From positions 186,001 to 250,000 of the forward strand of contig NW_005178758.1 in the NCBI RefSeq assembly GCF_000350225.1: 64,000 nucleotides of DNA, given 5' to 3'. The first letter of the stretch is position 1. The number at the start of each line of letters is the position of its first letter. Origin of the DNA: Chondrus crispus. Lineage: Eukaryota; Rhodophyta; Florideophyceae; Gigartinales; Gigartinaceae. The notes under the pieces are model-generated. The model was not told the DNA's origin. It saw only the letters and a program-made list of their open reading frames with translations, and searched no databases. Below, piece by piece: positions 20,410 to 28,374 of this stretch. The translations under genes were made by a program, and so were the position numbers.

Positions 20410-20634
20410 ATGATCACTTTCTTGTGTCTTTTCTCTCTCCTTGTCTCGGCAAACGCTCCCAAAGCCCTTTCCTCCGCACCATCAACTTCCAAGCTGTTGA
20501 CAAAGCCAGTGCCCCATCCGATCGCGCAAATACCAATAAAGGCGTCACCACGACCGCGAAGACCACAGAAGCGCTGGCAGAGAACAACAAAATTGCGACG
20601 AGTTCTCAAAGCTCTATGGTACAGGCTTCGGTGA
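20410..20634 (+). CDS. Hypothetical short protein with a signal-peptide-like start
   Basis: MITFLCLFSLLVSANA looks like a secretion signal with a plausible cleavage after the second Ala. The rest is Pro/Lys/Arg-rich. A second frame over the same DNA (20355-20906) is Ser/Thr/Ala-rich and could be a later exon if the gene is spliced. No homology recognised, so this is weak. Confidence 0.2.
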   Translation: MITFLCLFSLLVSANAPKALSSAPSTSKLLTKPVPHPIAQIPIKASPRPRRPQKRWQRTTKLRRVLKALWYRLR

Positions 20635-20906
20635 ATAAGGTATTCAAACAACCGTCTACAACGTCTCCCCTCAATGCGCACGTAGAGGTGGACGAAACCA
20701 GGGTCAGATCGTCAGCTGCAGAATCAAGGTCCGAAACCGTGACACTCTCCGCCAGACCCTTAATGCTCTCACCACAGCTGGTAGCGACGAGATATCCCCC
20801 ACCACCTCGAGGATGCGAACACCTCTCCCAAGCAGGCCCGAAAAAAGGCCACTGTACACACAGAAGATCTTGCTTAGCTCCACGCAGAGACCGCCTTCGT
20901 TCGTAG

Positions 20907-21273
20907 TAGACGTATCCTTTCCATTAGTGAGGCAGCCATTAGCAACTACAGGATCGCCATGGCGTCGGGATTGCAGCTGCCTAGTAGGATATTAAGCAAG
21001 TCAATGTTTGTCACGAAAACTCCCAACTTTTTCAATCAGCCGAGACTCAGGACTTTTCAAATCTAGCATTATTAGGCCTTGGCTTTGTTCCCGATACTCA
21101 TCATCATAGCGTTTGAGAAAAAGACTGACTCACACTGCGTGCATGGGTAGCCGCCGGAAGGCAGGCATCCTGAGATAGCACCAAGACTTCATTTCGTACA
21201 AGCGCGTGGCAGGTTCTCGTGCGACAGTTACAGCCTCCGGGCTCCAGTCACATCTCTGGGATTAAATTTCCTC
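20907..21273. other. No gene recognised
   Basis: Intergenic sequence upstream of the 3' end of the minus-strand APH paralogue. No motif or repeat noted. Confidence 0.35.
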
Positions 21274-22278
21274 CTAACCGTACCAGCGCCAAATCATTCG
21301 ATCCAAAGAATGCTCCACCGGCCAAAGGCCAACGGAGTGGGGAAGATACTGCCACCAGTCCTGCATGGGATCATCCAAGCCGATGGTATTCAGTGCCTTT
21401 ACAAACTCCCAGTACTCCGGATACCAGCCACTCTTATCCCAGTCAATAACGCCGAGCACTTTGACATCCTTCTGTGTCAAGTCATCATCACTGGCGTCAT
21501 TCTCGCTATGCGGGACTATCTGCACGACAATATTACGGGGATGAAGGTCAGCATGTGTCATAGCACAAGCATGATCCTCGCGCATAAATGATCTAACCAT
21601 CTGTATCCATGGCCCATGCCCAAGCCGGTCTCTCGTGGTAAGAAAATCGTTGAATACCTGCTCGTCCAAAATCTCTTCTTTCGCAACACGCTCCCACCTT
21701 CTGGTGTCTATACACCTTCTTGGCACTCCACTGCCCCAAGTCAAACGTCCATTCTCGAGCGGTGGCGATGGTACTTTTCGCAACTGTTGAAAAATCGGTT
21801 CGAGCTGCTCCTTGACGGATTTCTTTTGGGCATCAGACAGATGTATCCAGTGAGTTTGAAGAGATGGCCCAGGAAAGTAGGTCATGAAATGATAATACAT
21901 CCGTCGAGATCGGTCAATGAGCACACCAAAAGTACGAGGGATCGGGAGGGAGGGGGCATGATGGCGGATGTGATTGAGAGTTGAGATATGGGCAATGTCG
22001 AGATCTGCGTCCCGTTTGAGAGCAACGGTAGAAGAGATCTGGAGAACGGCGGCACCATGCATCTGCCAGATCACAGTGCTGCGGCGAATGGCGTCATTGA
22101 GAGTCGAGATGTGCGGCTTTGAGGCGGAGTTGGATGTCGACAGAGCGTCATGTTCGTCGAGGACATGTAAGAGATCTCCATTAAGCGGATGGATGACATG
22201 CACATCGTGGGGGATGAGACAACTGGTGCGGATGTCATCGCTTTCTGAGAGTTTGTCCATTCCTGAGCTTCTGTTCAA
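21274..22278 (-). CDS. APH-type kinase-like protein (paralogue 2, 334 aa)
   Basis: Homologue of the gene at 18789, in opposite orientation. It shows SESDDIRTSCLIPHDVHV near the start, SLPIPRTFGV, HFMTYFPGPSLQTHW, DAQKKSVKEQLEPIF, THADLHPRNIVV and VIDWDKSGWYPEYW. The metal-binding Asp in IDW is intact here, while the usual Gly of HGD is Ala (HADLHPRN). The catalytic Asp remains, so it may be active. The two paralogues and the fragment indicate local duplication of this family. The frame is intact. Substrate is unknown. Confidence 0.82.
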   Translation of the reverse strand: MNRSSGMDKLSESDDIRTSCLIPHDVHVIHPLNGDLLHVLDEHDALSTSNSASKPHISTLNDAIRRSTVIWQMHGAAVLQISSTVALKRDADLDIAHISTLNHIRHHAPSLPIPRTFGVLIDRSRRMYYHFMTYFPGPSLQTHWIHLSDAQKKSVKEQLEPIFQQLRKVPSPPLENGRLTWGSGVPRRCIDTRRWERVAKEEILDEQVFNDFLTTRDRLGHGPWIQMVRSFMREDHACAMTHADLHPRNIVVQIVPHSENDASDDDLTQKDVKVLGVIDWDKSGWYPEYWEFVKALNTIGLDDPMQDWWQYLPHSVGLWPVEHSLDRMIWRWYG

Positions 22279-22479
22279 AACTCCTTCAACGCCTGCTCTC
22301 TAACGGAGGCGGAAAGTAACCCAAACTGGACATTTTTCCGCAGAAGAAATTATTCAAAAATCGTATTCTCTATCTGGAGACAATAGAGAATACGATCATC
22401 GTACAGTAAGAGCCAGGCATATCTTTTTCAGAGCAGCACATTGAGAGCAACTTAACCATTTATTTGATGAGTTAATGCT

Positions 22480-22558
22480 GCGTTTAGTAGGGCGATCGTG
22501 GTCTTTTTTGTGGCAAAAAGGGGGTGAAATGGCTTTTCTTGTAGTGTTGAGGGGGTGA
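22480..22558 (+). repeat. Inverted repeat, left arm (~79 bp)
   Basis: Begins GCGTTTAGTAGGGCGATCGTGG and includes GGCAAAAAGGGGGTGAAATG and TGTAGTGTTGAGGGGGTGA. The same sequence occurs inverted at 23642-23720. The pair encloses 1.1 kb with the GC-rich broken gene, like the terminal repeats of a DNA element or two copies of a small repeat. Confidence 0.75.
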
Positions 22559-22873
22559 ATTGCGCGAATGTGTTGCATAAGGGGGGCGAAGGGAAGAATA
22601 TCAGTAGTATGTTAGACCCGACCACTGAAATGTCGCCTTTGGTCACCCGTCCCAAACAACACAATTGGGATTTTTCGCCCTTGTAGTAATCCAAAATGGC
22701 AAGTAATCGAGCTATTAAACTCAACATTTCTAGAACGCGGATACTGTAGGGACAATTAATCTCGTGATCGGCCACGCCGATGTGGCCCCCCTTATCGACT
22801 GTTTCAACCTCCACAATACGCCACACGTGTACGATACAATACGCCACACATGTACGTGAGCGGGTGCCGGCCC

Positions 22874-23314
22874 ATGCGCGCGCGGCTGTGGTCGGCGGCG
22901 AAGTACGCCGTGGCGGGGCGGGGGAACGCGACGCTGCGGGGGGGCCAGATGCGCACCGCGGCGGAGGAGATGGTCGAGGGCGACGGGTAGGTCGAGGCGA
23001 TGTACGAGGCGTACCCGTACGTGGACGGGGAGGGGCGGCCGAACGGCACGCCGAGGGAGAAGAGGCTGGTGCCGGATTACGTGGTGAGGGCCGGGAGGCT
23101 CGAGGAGGACTTGGGCGCGCTGCTCACGGCGATGGGGTGCGCGGCGCGGTTTCGCAGCGACAACGTGTACGAGGAGCGCGGCGCGGAGGGGTTTCTGGAG
23201 GGCGTGCAGCTCGCGCATGCGGACGCGACGTACCGCCGGCTGGAGCGGCTGGCGAGGGAGGGCAATGAGAGGGGGCTGCGGAAGGTCCGGGACTTCATGG
23301 CCGCGGCGGAGTGA
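22874..23314 (+). pseudogene. GC-rich gene fragment with one in-frame stop
   Basis: One reading frame with almost only G or C in third positions. It starts MRARLWSAAKYAVAGRG, meets TAG at 22988-22990, and goes on as MYEAYPYVDGEGRPNGTP ... VRAGRLEEDLGALLTAMGCAARF ... RRLERLAREGNERGL to a normal stop at 23312-23314. The codon use is unlike the AT-richer DNA around it, which suggests a captured or transferred gene. It lies between inverted repeats. I do not recognise the protein family. Confidence 0.5.
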
Positions 23315-23641
23315 GTTGTCCGAGCGGGCATTCCCGCGGATTCCGAAACGTGGGGGGCGGTTGGTTGTCAGTTGTTTCGAGGGCATCGCCCGAAATGCTC
23401 TCTGAAACAGCTGTATGGGGATACTGCAGAGTAGCCCAGTAGCCGCTCTTTTAGTAACGCCTTAGTATCCGATTTCGCCTGTCATTTAGTACAATTTATA
23501 GCACCGTCCACTTTGTTCAGATTCTGTCGCCCCTCACGAACAACCAAATTCTTTTCTGTCACCCCCATGTTGAAGACGTCACCCATACGATCCCTACAAA
23601 TATTTCTCAATCGGATGGGTGCCTCAGCAAATTTGACCGCG

Positions 23642-23720
23642 TCACCCCCTCAACACTACAAGAAAAGCCATTTCACCCCCTTTTTGCCACAAAAAGACCA
23701 CGATCGCCCCACTAAACGCA
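23642..23720 (-). repeat. Inverted repeat, right arm (~79 bp)
   Basis: Reverse complement of 22480-22558 with few differences (TCACCCCCTCAACACTACA ... CCACGATCGCCCC). Confidence 0.75.
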
Positions 23721-24486
23721 AAATCTCCCTTATTTGATTTACCCTAAACTTCGGGGAAAATGGGAAATTGTCAGAGCGGACGAGCCAGCGGGAAATCCGG
23801 CGATATTAAAGTCCGAGGGCAGTATCCCGACCAACCATCGGGATTGGTATCTTGCTACCCTCCCCGAGTGCCTGCCTCAAGTCTCGACACGCCTTTTGGG
23901 AAGTATCCCCGCCCTTTCCGCCGTCGCAACTCCTTTCCCCCGCCCATGCACACTGTTGGGGTGAAAACGGGATGCCTCGTCCCCGTGTCTTACCCGTTTG
24001 TGTTTTCTGTCATGTGTCTGCCCTCGGCCGTTCAAGACGACCGAAAACAACCGCGTTTATACTCTTTTTGCGCACTGTCTACAATTACTAACTTAAACTT
24101 CCAATTACTTACAACGGTCCCAACAACGTGTCACACAACCCCCCACTGAGGCGGGGCCACGGGCCCCGGCCACTCAGATTTTGCCTTTGATTTTGATTTT
24201 TCTCCACCCTCCAGCCTATATCAACACAGACCTGGGGTTCGGACCCCCCTTCCCTTCTTGTGGTATCTGCCGTCACTCTCCGTCCGCCTTTCTCGCTCCA
24301 TCCCAGCCTCGTTTTAGCTCTTCCGGCCTCCTGCTTCCTGCGCTGCTTACCTCTCGCGGCTCTTCCGCGTTGCCTCCTTGGTCCTCGTCGTAGCTTAGAC
24401 CTCCAGTTTCCCACCAAATTGAGAGGCACGCAGGTGGGGTTTCAGTCCCCTAGTGCCCTCTTTGGCCCCCCTTATAGCGTAATACG
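23721..24486 (+). other. Presumed 5' region of the H3-tail gene; no other gene seen
   Basis: A TATATCA box at 24217-24223 lies 265 bp before the ATG of the gene at 24487, followed by pyrimidine-rich sequence as in many fungal promoters. No convincing reading frame in the rest. Confidence 0.3.
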
Positions 24487-25698
24487 ATGGCGAGGACCAA
24501 GCAGACAGCGGCGAAGAGCACGGGAGGTAAGCGTCCGCGGAAGCAGCTCGCTCTGAAAGCTGCATGCGTCGCCAGCCGCAGCCACTTAATATTCGCGCTC
24601 TCATCTCGAACAGGTGTAACCAAGGTTTCCAAGACGGGCTCTATATTCCACATTTGGGTGGCTAGCGGACATCGCCGTTACGCCGTAACAGAACAGGAGT
24701 TCAAAATCCTTCTAGGAGATCATATTACCGCCCTGCTCTACCGCAAGCAAGATGAAGAGTTTTCTCTCGAAGAGATATGGCGTCTTGGTCTCACAGAGTC
24801 GTTGTCGGACACAAACCAGTACTGTATTATAGGCGACGGTGAGTGGAATATTGAGTCCATCTATCTCGACGTTGACAACACGTACTATGGCGTCGACGCC
24901 GCAACCAACCTTCCTCACCGTATTTTGCTCTACACTCTAGCAATTTCCGGAACTGGGAATAGTACAACTCACAAGATTGTTGATGATCTCTTCCAGTTTG
25001 GTGGGAGAGATCGAATTAGTGGCTTCTTAAGTATTGACCGTTTTTGTACCGATCAAAAGGGTAGGAGTCTGAAGATGATCCATGGTCGTTCCAGGGCGGT
25101 TAATCCTCGGACTCCGATCTACCGCGTTTCCACACACGGGACCGTGCGGTTCCGAGATAATAGTGACATGTGCATCTCCGCCGCCGTCTGCAACGGTCTC
25201 CAACTACTAGGGTCCCTGAATCTTGCCGTCAAGTACTGGGATCTTTTAGTCCGCAACAGCCTCTTCTTTGAGAGGACCGGCTCTCCGTCGCGTCGAATCC
25301 GAGATTTCCATGACGCTGCAAAACACCTTAATCAAGATGAAGTCACTCTCCGCGGGTCGGGTCTTCGTAGTCCATCTCTCGGACTCCTCTTGAGGCTCGA
25401 CCCGGGTGTCTATGTCGCGACTTTAGAAGTGTTGCCCTACATAACGCACAGCATCTGCGTCTCGACCATACATTCCATTGTACTTGATTTTATGGAGTGG
25501 TTTCCGCTTCGGTTCTGCGCCGGCGCGGTCAAAGCATGCGTTGGAGCCGACGGGATCTTAGTTGGCGTCTCCGAACTGCGCCAAGTTCTCGTCGTCACCC
25601 CTTCCAAGAAGAAACGGAGCAGAATTGGACGCGTAAGCAGCCGCAGAGCACACAAGAAAGCCGCGATTCGGGGTTCGGGAAGTTCCATTCAGCATTAG
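24487..25698 (+). CDS. Histone-H3-tail-like N-terminus with papain-like protease-type core (403 aa)
   Basis: The first ~26 residues copy the H3 tail: MARTKQTAAKSTGGKRPRKQ, then LALKAA. Relative to H3, Arg8 is Ala, Ala15 is Arg and residue 22 is Leu; Lys4, Lys9, Lys14, Lys18 and Lys23 equivalents are kept. No histone fold follows. Instead DNSDMCISAAVCNGL (Cys about 229), ITHSICV (His about 321) and IVLDFMEW (Asp about 334) give the Cys-His-Asp order of papain-like cysteine peptidases. The C-terminus is basic (SKKKRSRIGRVSSRRAHKKA), like a nuclear localisation signal. The frame is single and intact. Transposon-derived or host origin is unknown; the protease assignment is inference. Confidence 0.6.
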   Translation: MARTKQTAAKSTGGKRPRKQLALKAACVASRSHLIFALSSRTGVTKVSKTGSIFHIWVASGHRRYAVTEQEFKILLGDHITALLYRKQDEEFSLEEIWRLGLTESLSDTNQYCIIGDGEWNIESIYLDVDNTYYGVDAATNLPHRILLYTLAISGTGNSTTHKIVDDLFQFGGRDRISGFLSIDRFCTDQKGRSLKMIHGRSRAVNPRTPIYRVSTHGTVRFRDNSDMCISAAVCNGLQLLGSLNLAVKYWDLLVRNSLFFERTGSPSRRIRDFHDAAKHLNQDEVTLRGSGLRSPSLGLLLRLDPGVYVATLEVLPYITHSICVSTIHSIVLDFMEWFPLRFCAGAVKACVGADGILVGVSELRQVLVVTPSKKKRSRIGRVSSRRAHKKAAIRGSGSSIQH

Positions 25699-25822
25699 AG
25701 GTCATTGGTGATTCCCATTGTCTCCATGACCCACTCTCTATCTACTCGTAGCAAGTAATCAGCACTTCATAGGCATTTCACTATCTTTCAATTCAAAGCG
25801 TAAAAATCCCTAGTCATTTGCC

Positions 25823-25982
25823 TCACTGAAGGTGCAACGGTTGCCTCTTGTCGAGGACCAGCCTTCTGGCATGTATCTCCCTTCTCGAGTAGCGTTGATG
25901 CGGCGACACTATGGTGTACCGCGGATGGCGCGCACGAGCAACTCGGCATGGGCCATAGAGATTCGACAAGGCGATAGGCCAT
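25823..25982 (-). pseudogene. Old integrase, C-terminal remainder left of element C
   Basis: On the minus strand this continues the integrase at 36020-36512 once element C and one GCCAT copy are set aside: the frame passes the junction and reads YGPCRV, RHPRYTIVSPHQRYSRRE and IHARRLV to a stop at 25823-25825. The frame continuity across a 10-kb insertion is strong evidence for nesting. Confidence 0.75.
25978..25982. repeat. Target site duplication GCCAT (left of element C)
   Basis: Five bases directly left of the LTR, repeated at 36020-36024 right of the other LTR. Confidence 0.9.
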
Positions 25983-26532
25983 TGTAGTGCAACGCCGAGT
26001 TCGGCGAACTACTCCGCGAGTTCGGGCGCGGTGGGTAGCGACGCAGTATGACTGCGGTAGTGGTAGAGTGGAGACAAGCTCCGAAAGTACCCCGGACTGA
26101 CCGGACTGTAGACAGCCAGTAGGGCGGATAGGGATAGGAGGGGAAGTAAAGGGAGCTGTTGGTGAAGTCAGCGTACACTCGCGCTTGGCGCCTATACCGT
26201 CGGTGAGTTCACCGTGCAATATTAGGGGGCACTGAGCTGTAGAGGCCGGACTTGGTTGGGTTTACTAGGGTGGTGCTACCGTACTACCCTATATACTAAT
26301 GGAGTGCCGGATTGAGGTCGCGGTGGTCCGCACACGTACACGTGTCGAGGGGCGCCGACGGCGGCGTGTCTATCATACTACTGTCAGGGAAGGGTCTGTA
26401 AGCTCTGTAATGTCAGCACGGAGGACAGCGGTACCTCCGCGAGGATTCCGCCCACACGTGTACACGCGAGCCCAAAAATTGCAATTTTTGGATTGCCAGC
26501 AATGCCATGCGGCATGGACGCGTTGCGCCACA
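25983..26532 (-). repeat. 3' LTR of element C (550 bp)
   Basis: On the plus strand it runs TGTAGTGCAACGC ... GCGTTGCGCCACA, a 13-base imperfect terminal inverted match. It contains a perfect 20-bp palindrome at 26472-26491 (CCAAAAATTGCAATTTTTGG) and CACGTG-type words. Confidence 0.95.
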
Positions 26533-26535
26533 TAT

Positions 26536-26542
26536 CCCCCCC
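26536..26542 (-). promoter_or_regulatory. Polypurine tract of element C
   Basis: Seven Gs on the minus strand (AACGGGGGGGATA) directly before the 3' LTR; the expected plus-strand primer site. Confidence 0.8.
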
Positions 26543-26690
26543 GTTAAGAGTGGAGGCTGCCGGTGTCCACTGTACTCGTGCGCTTGCACTTCTTCCTTTT
26601 CTTCCATCTTCCACATTGCAGGGATTTCCCTGGTACTCTTCGTTCACGCTCACAGGCGTACTGTATCATCGAGGTATTCCTCGCAGCATC

Positions 26691-28244
26691 ATGGCAAGCG
26701 ACAACGCCACTCCGGCGGCGCCCAAAACGTTTCCACCGCCTGCCGCATATTCGGGGAAGTCCCCGCGAGACGATCCGCGGTTATTCGCCAGCGCTCCGTG
26801 GTTCGACCGCGATTACTTCCGCGAACATGATCTCATCGCGCCGTACGTGACTGCGTTTCATCTACCCGGGGAACTCCCCGTTCACGTTCTCGACACTCCG
26901 GATTGGCGTCTTCGAGGGGCCATCCCCGCGCACTATCTTTTCACGCGATCGGGGGGAAGTCCTGAGAAAACCCGCGAAGAATGGGTGCGCCTCTGCTATC
27001 GGAGAATGACGCGGACCATCGGCCGAGAACTCGTCCCGTCGGATCACGGCGTTGATATCGCGGTATACCGCACGGACGGAGAGCGCGATTACGTGGCTCG
27101 CCTCGCGGCGATTCGCACGGACAGTAGCTGGCGCGGTTTCGAACCTCAAGGGCGCCAGGCTGCGTTGCTCTTCGACGTCCAACTTCGCGCGGAATTCCGC
27201 TATCTTCGCAAGCGCAGCAACTCCGCGTTCTGGGACAAGATTCGCTTCGAACGTCGTGCTCGTTGCCGACACAATGTCTTGGTCCCGTATCAAAATGTCG
27301 AGGTAGACCTCATGAGAGCCACTTACCGTTATCGGTGCTATGTGAAACTCCCGCATCAATGGGCGCAGGTTGAAGTCTGCGAAGGTTTCATTTCGGAGCT
27401 GTCTCCGGTCGTCAGCTACCTGGGGTCTGAGATCATCAGCGACCCCGGGAGCGGGTTATGGACGGTGGTGTACACCGAGTTCGTCGCCAAAGTTGCAGTG
27501 AACTGGCTTTGGGAAATGTATGACACCTACCGAATGTGGTGGCTTTCCCCGAAAACGAGGCAACTCCTCGACCAGCTCGATCTGCGCAACGTACTTGGTG
27601 GCGACGATAATCACGACGAGTTCCGTCATCTTTTGGTGATACTCAAAGACATTGGTTGGGATGATCCCAGTATGGTTCCTTTGAGCAACAACAAGCGGAG
27701 CAATCTCCGTCGCAACTTTTCGCCAGGGCGTCGGCATCCGAAGTGCGGGGATTTTATATGGTTTAACCCCTGGACCCGTACGGTCATTTCACCGGAAGAA
27801 GCACGTTATCTTCGCGAGAATCCGCGCCCCATGCCTCCTGGGCATCCGACCGGGTATCTGTACAACGCTGACTTCAGCGATGGTGAATTCGAGGATGATC
27901 CTCATGACAAAGGCGACGATGACGTCGACATGGATGAAGGGGGTTGCGACGAGCCGCGTAGTCCTCCACCTGCACAGACTGATGAAGCCGATGCGAGTGC
28001 AGCAGATGCATCTGCGACTGCGCCTTCCACATCCGTCGCCGAACCTTCGGCTCGTAGCCAACGCGAAATAATCGCAGAATTCCTGCGCGGGATTGGTGTT
28101 CCCGAAGCTGATCTCGAGGGTGACCTCGCGTCTCTCCAGCGCCTTGCCCAGGGAATGTTCAAGGGCCCGCCGAGTGCAGATGCACAGAAAGACGGCGATG
28201 TTGGCGCTGAGGAAGACAATGACGGCGGTGACGCCGATAAGTAG
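26691..28244 (+). CDS. F1 antisense protein of element C (517 aa)
   Basis: Intact gene on the strand opposite to gag-pol, between the PPT and pol, running tail-to-tail with pol (130 bp between stops). ATG at 26691 (MASDNATPAAP) chosen because upstream codons lie in the LTR. Residues ~25-400 are a compact Trp/Arg/Tyr-rich region: YSGKSPRDDPRLFASAPWFD, VRLCYRRMTR, NSAFWDKIRFERR, PHQWAQVEVCEGFISELSPV, GLWTVVYTEFVAKVAVNWLW, RRHPKCGDFIWFNPWTRTV. The last ~120 residues are acidic and low-complexity, then a short helix (REIIAEFLRGIGVPEADLEG). No signal peptide, membrane segment or known domain was seen. A diverged homologue lies at 51735-53036. Function is unknown; position and conservation suggest an element accessory protein. 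Confidence 0.85.
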   Translation: MASDNATPAAPKTFPPPAAYSGKSPRDDPRLFASAPWFDRDYFREHDLIAPYVTAFHLPGELPVHVLDTPDWRLRGAIPAHYLFTRSGGSPEKTREEWVRLCYRRMTRTIGRELVPSDHGVDIAVYRTDGERDYVARLAAIRTDSSWRGFEPQGRQAALLFDVQLRAEFRYLRKRSNSAFWDKIRFERRARCRHNVLVPYQNVEVDLMRATYRYRCYVKLPHQWAQVEVCEGFISELSPVVSYLGSEIISDPGSGLWTVVYTEFVAKVAVNWLWEMYDTYRMWWLSPKTRQLLDQLDLRNVLGGDDNHDEFRHLLVILKDIGWDDPSMVPLSNNKRSNLRRNFSPGRRHPKCGDFIWFNPWTRTVISPEEARYLRENPRPMPPGHPTGYLYNADFSDGEFEDDPHDKGDDDVDMDEGGCDEPRSPPPAQTDEADASAADASATAPSTSVAEPSARSQREIIAEFLRGIGVPEADLEGDLASLQRLAQGMFKGPPSADAQKDGDVGAEEDNDGGDADK

Positions 28245-28349
28245 TGAGCGTGGTATCTCCACGATTTGCCCGCAAGAGATACTGTAGTCACGGGAGTCAG
28301 GGACTAGCCCTCTTCCGTCTGCGTATCTCGCGGGGTGGCTTCATCGATC

Positions 28350-28355
28350 AATAAA
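28350..28355 (+). terminator. AATAAA polyadenylation signal of F1
   Basis: 106 bases after the F1 stop and 20 bases before the pol stop on the other strand, so F1 appears to have its own 3' end. Confidence 0.5.
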
Positions 28356-28374
28356 AGCCAGTGCGTTTCTGGGA

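Noticed and set aside
24487..24570. Genuine histone H3 gene
   Set aside because: Only the tail is similar; the histone fold is absent and the rest of the 403-aa protein is unrelated.
24530..24610. Intron starting at GTAAGCGT in the H3-like tail
   Set aside because: The bases after it still encode H3-like residues (PRKQLA.KAA), so they are coding.
26299..26547. Frame of about 80 codons repeated in every C/D LTR
   Set aside because: Its conservation follows from LTR identity; it crosses the LTR end and has no motif.
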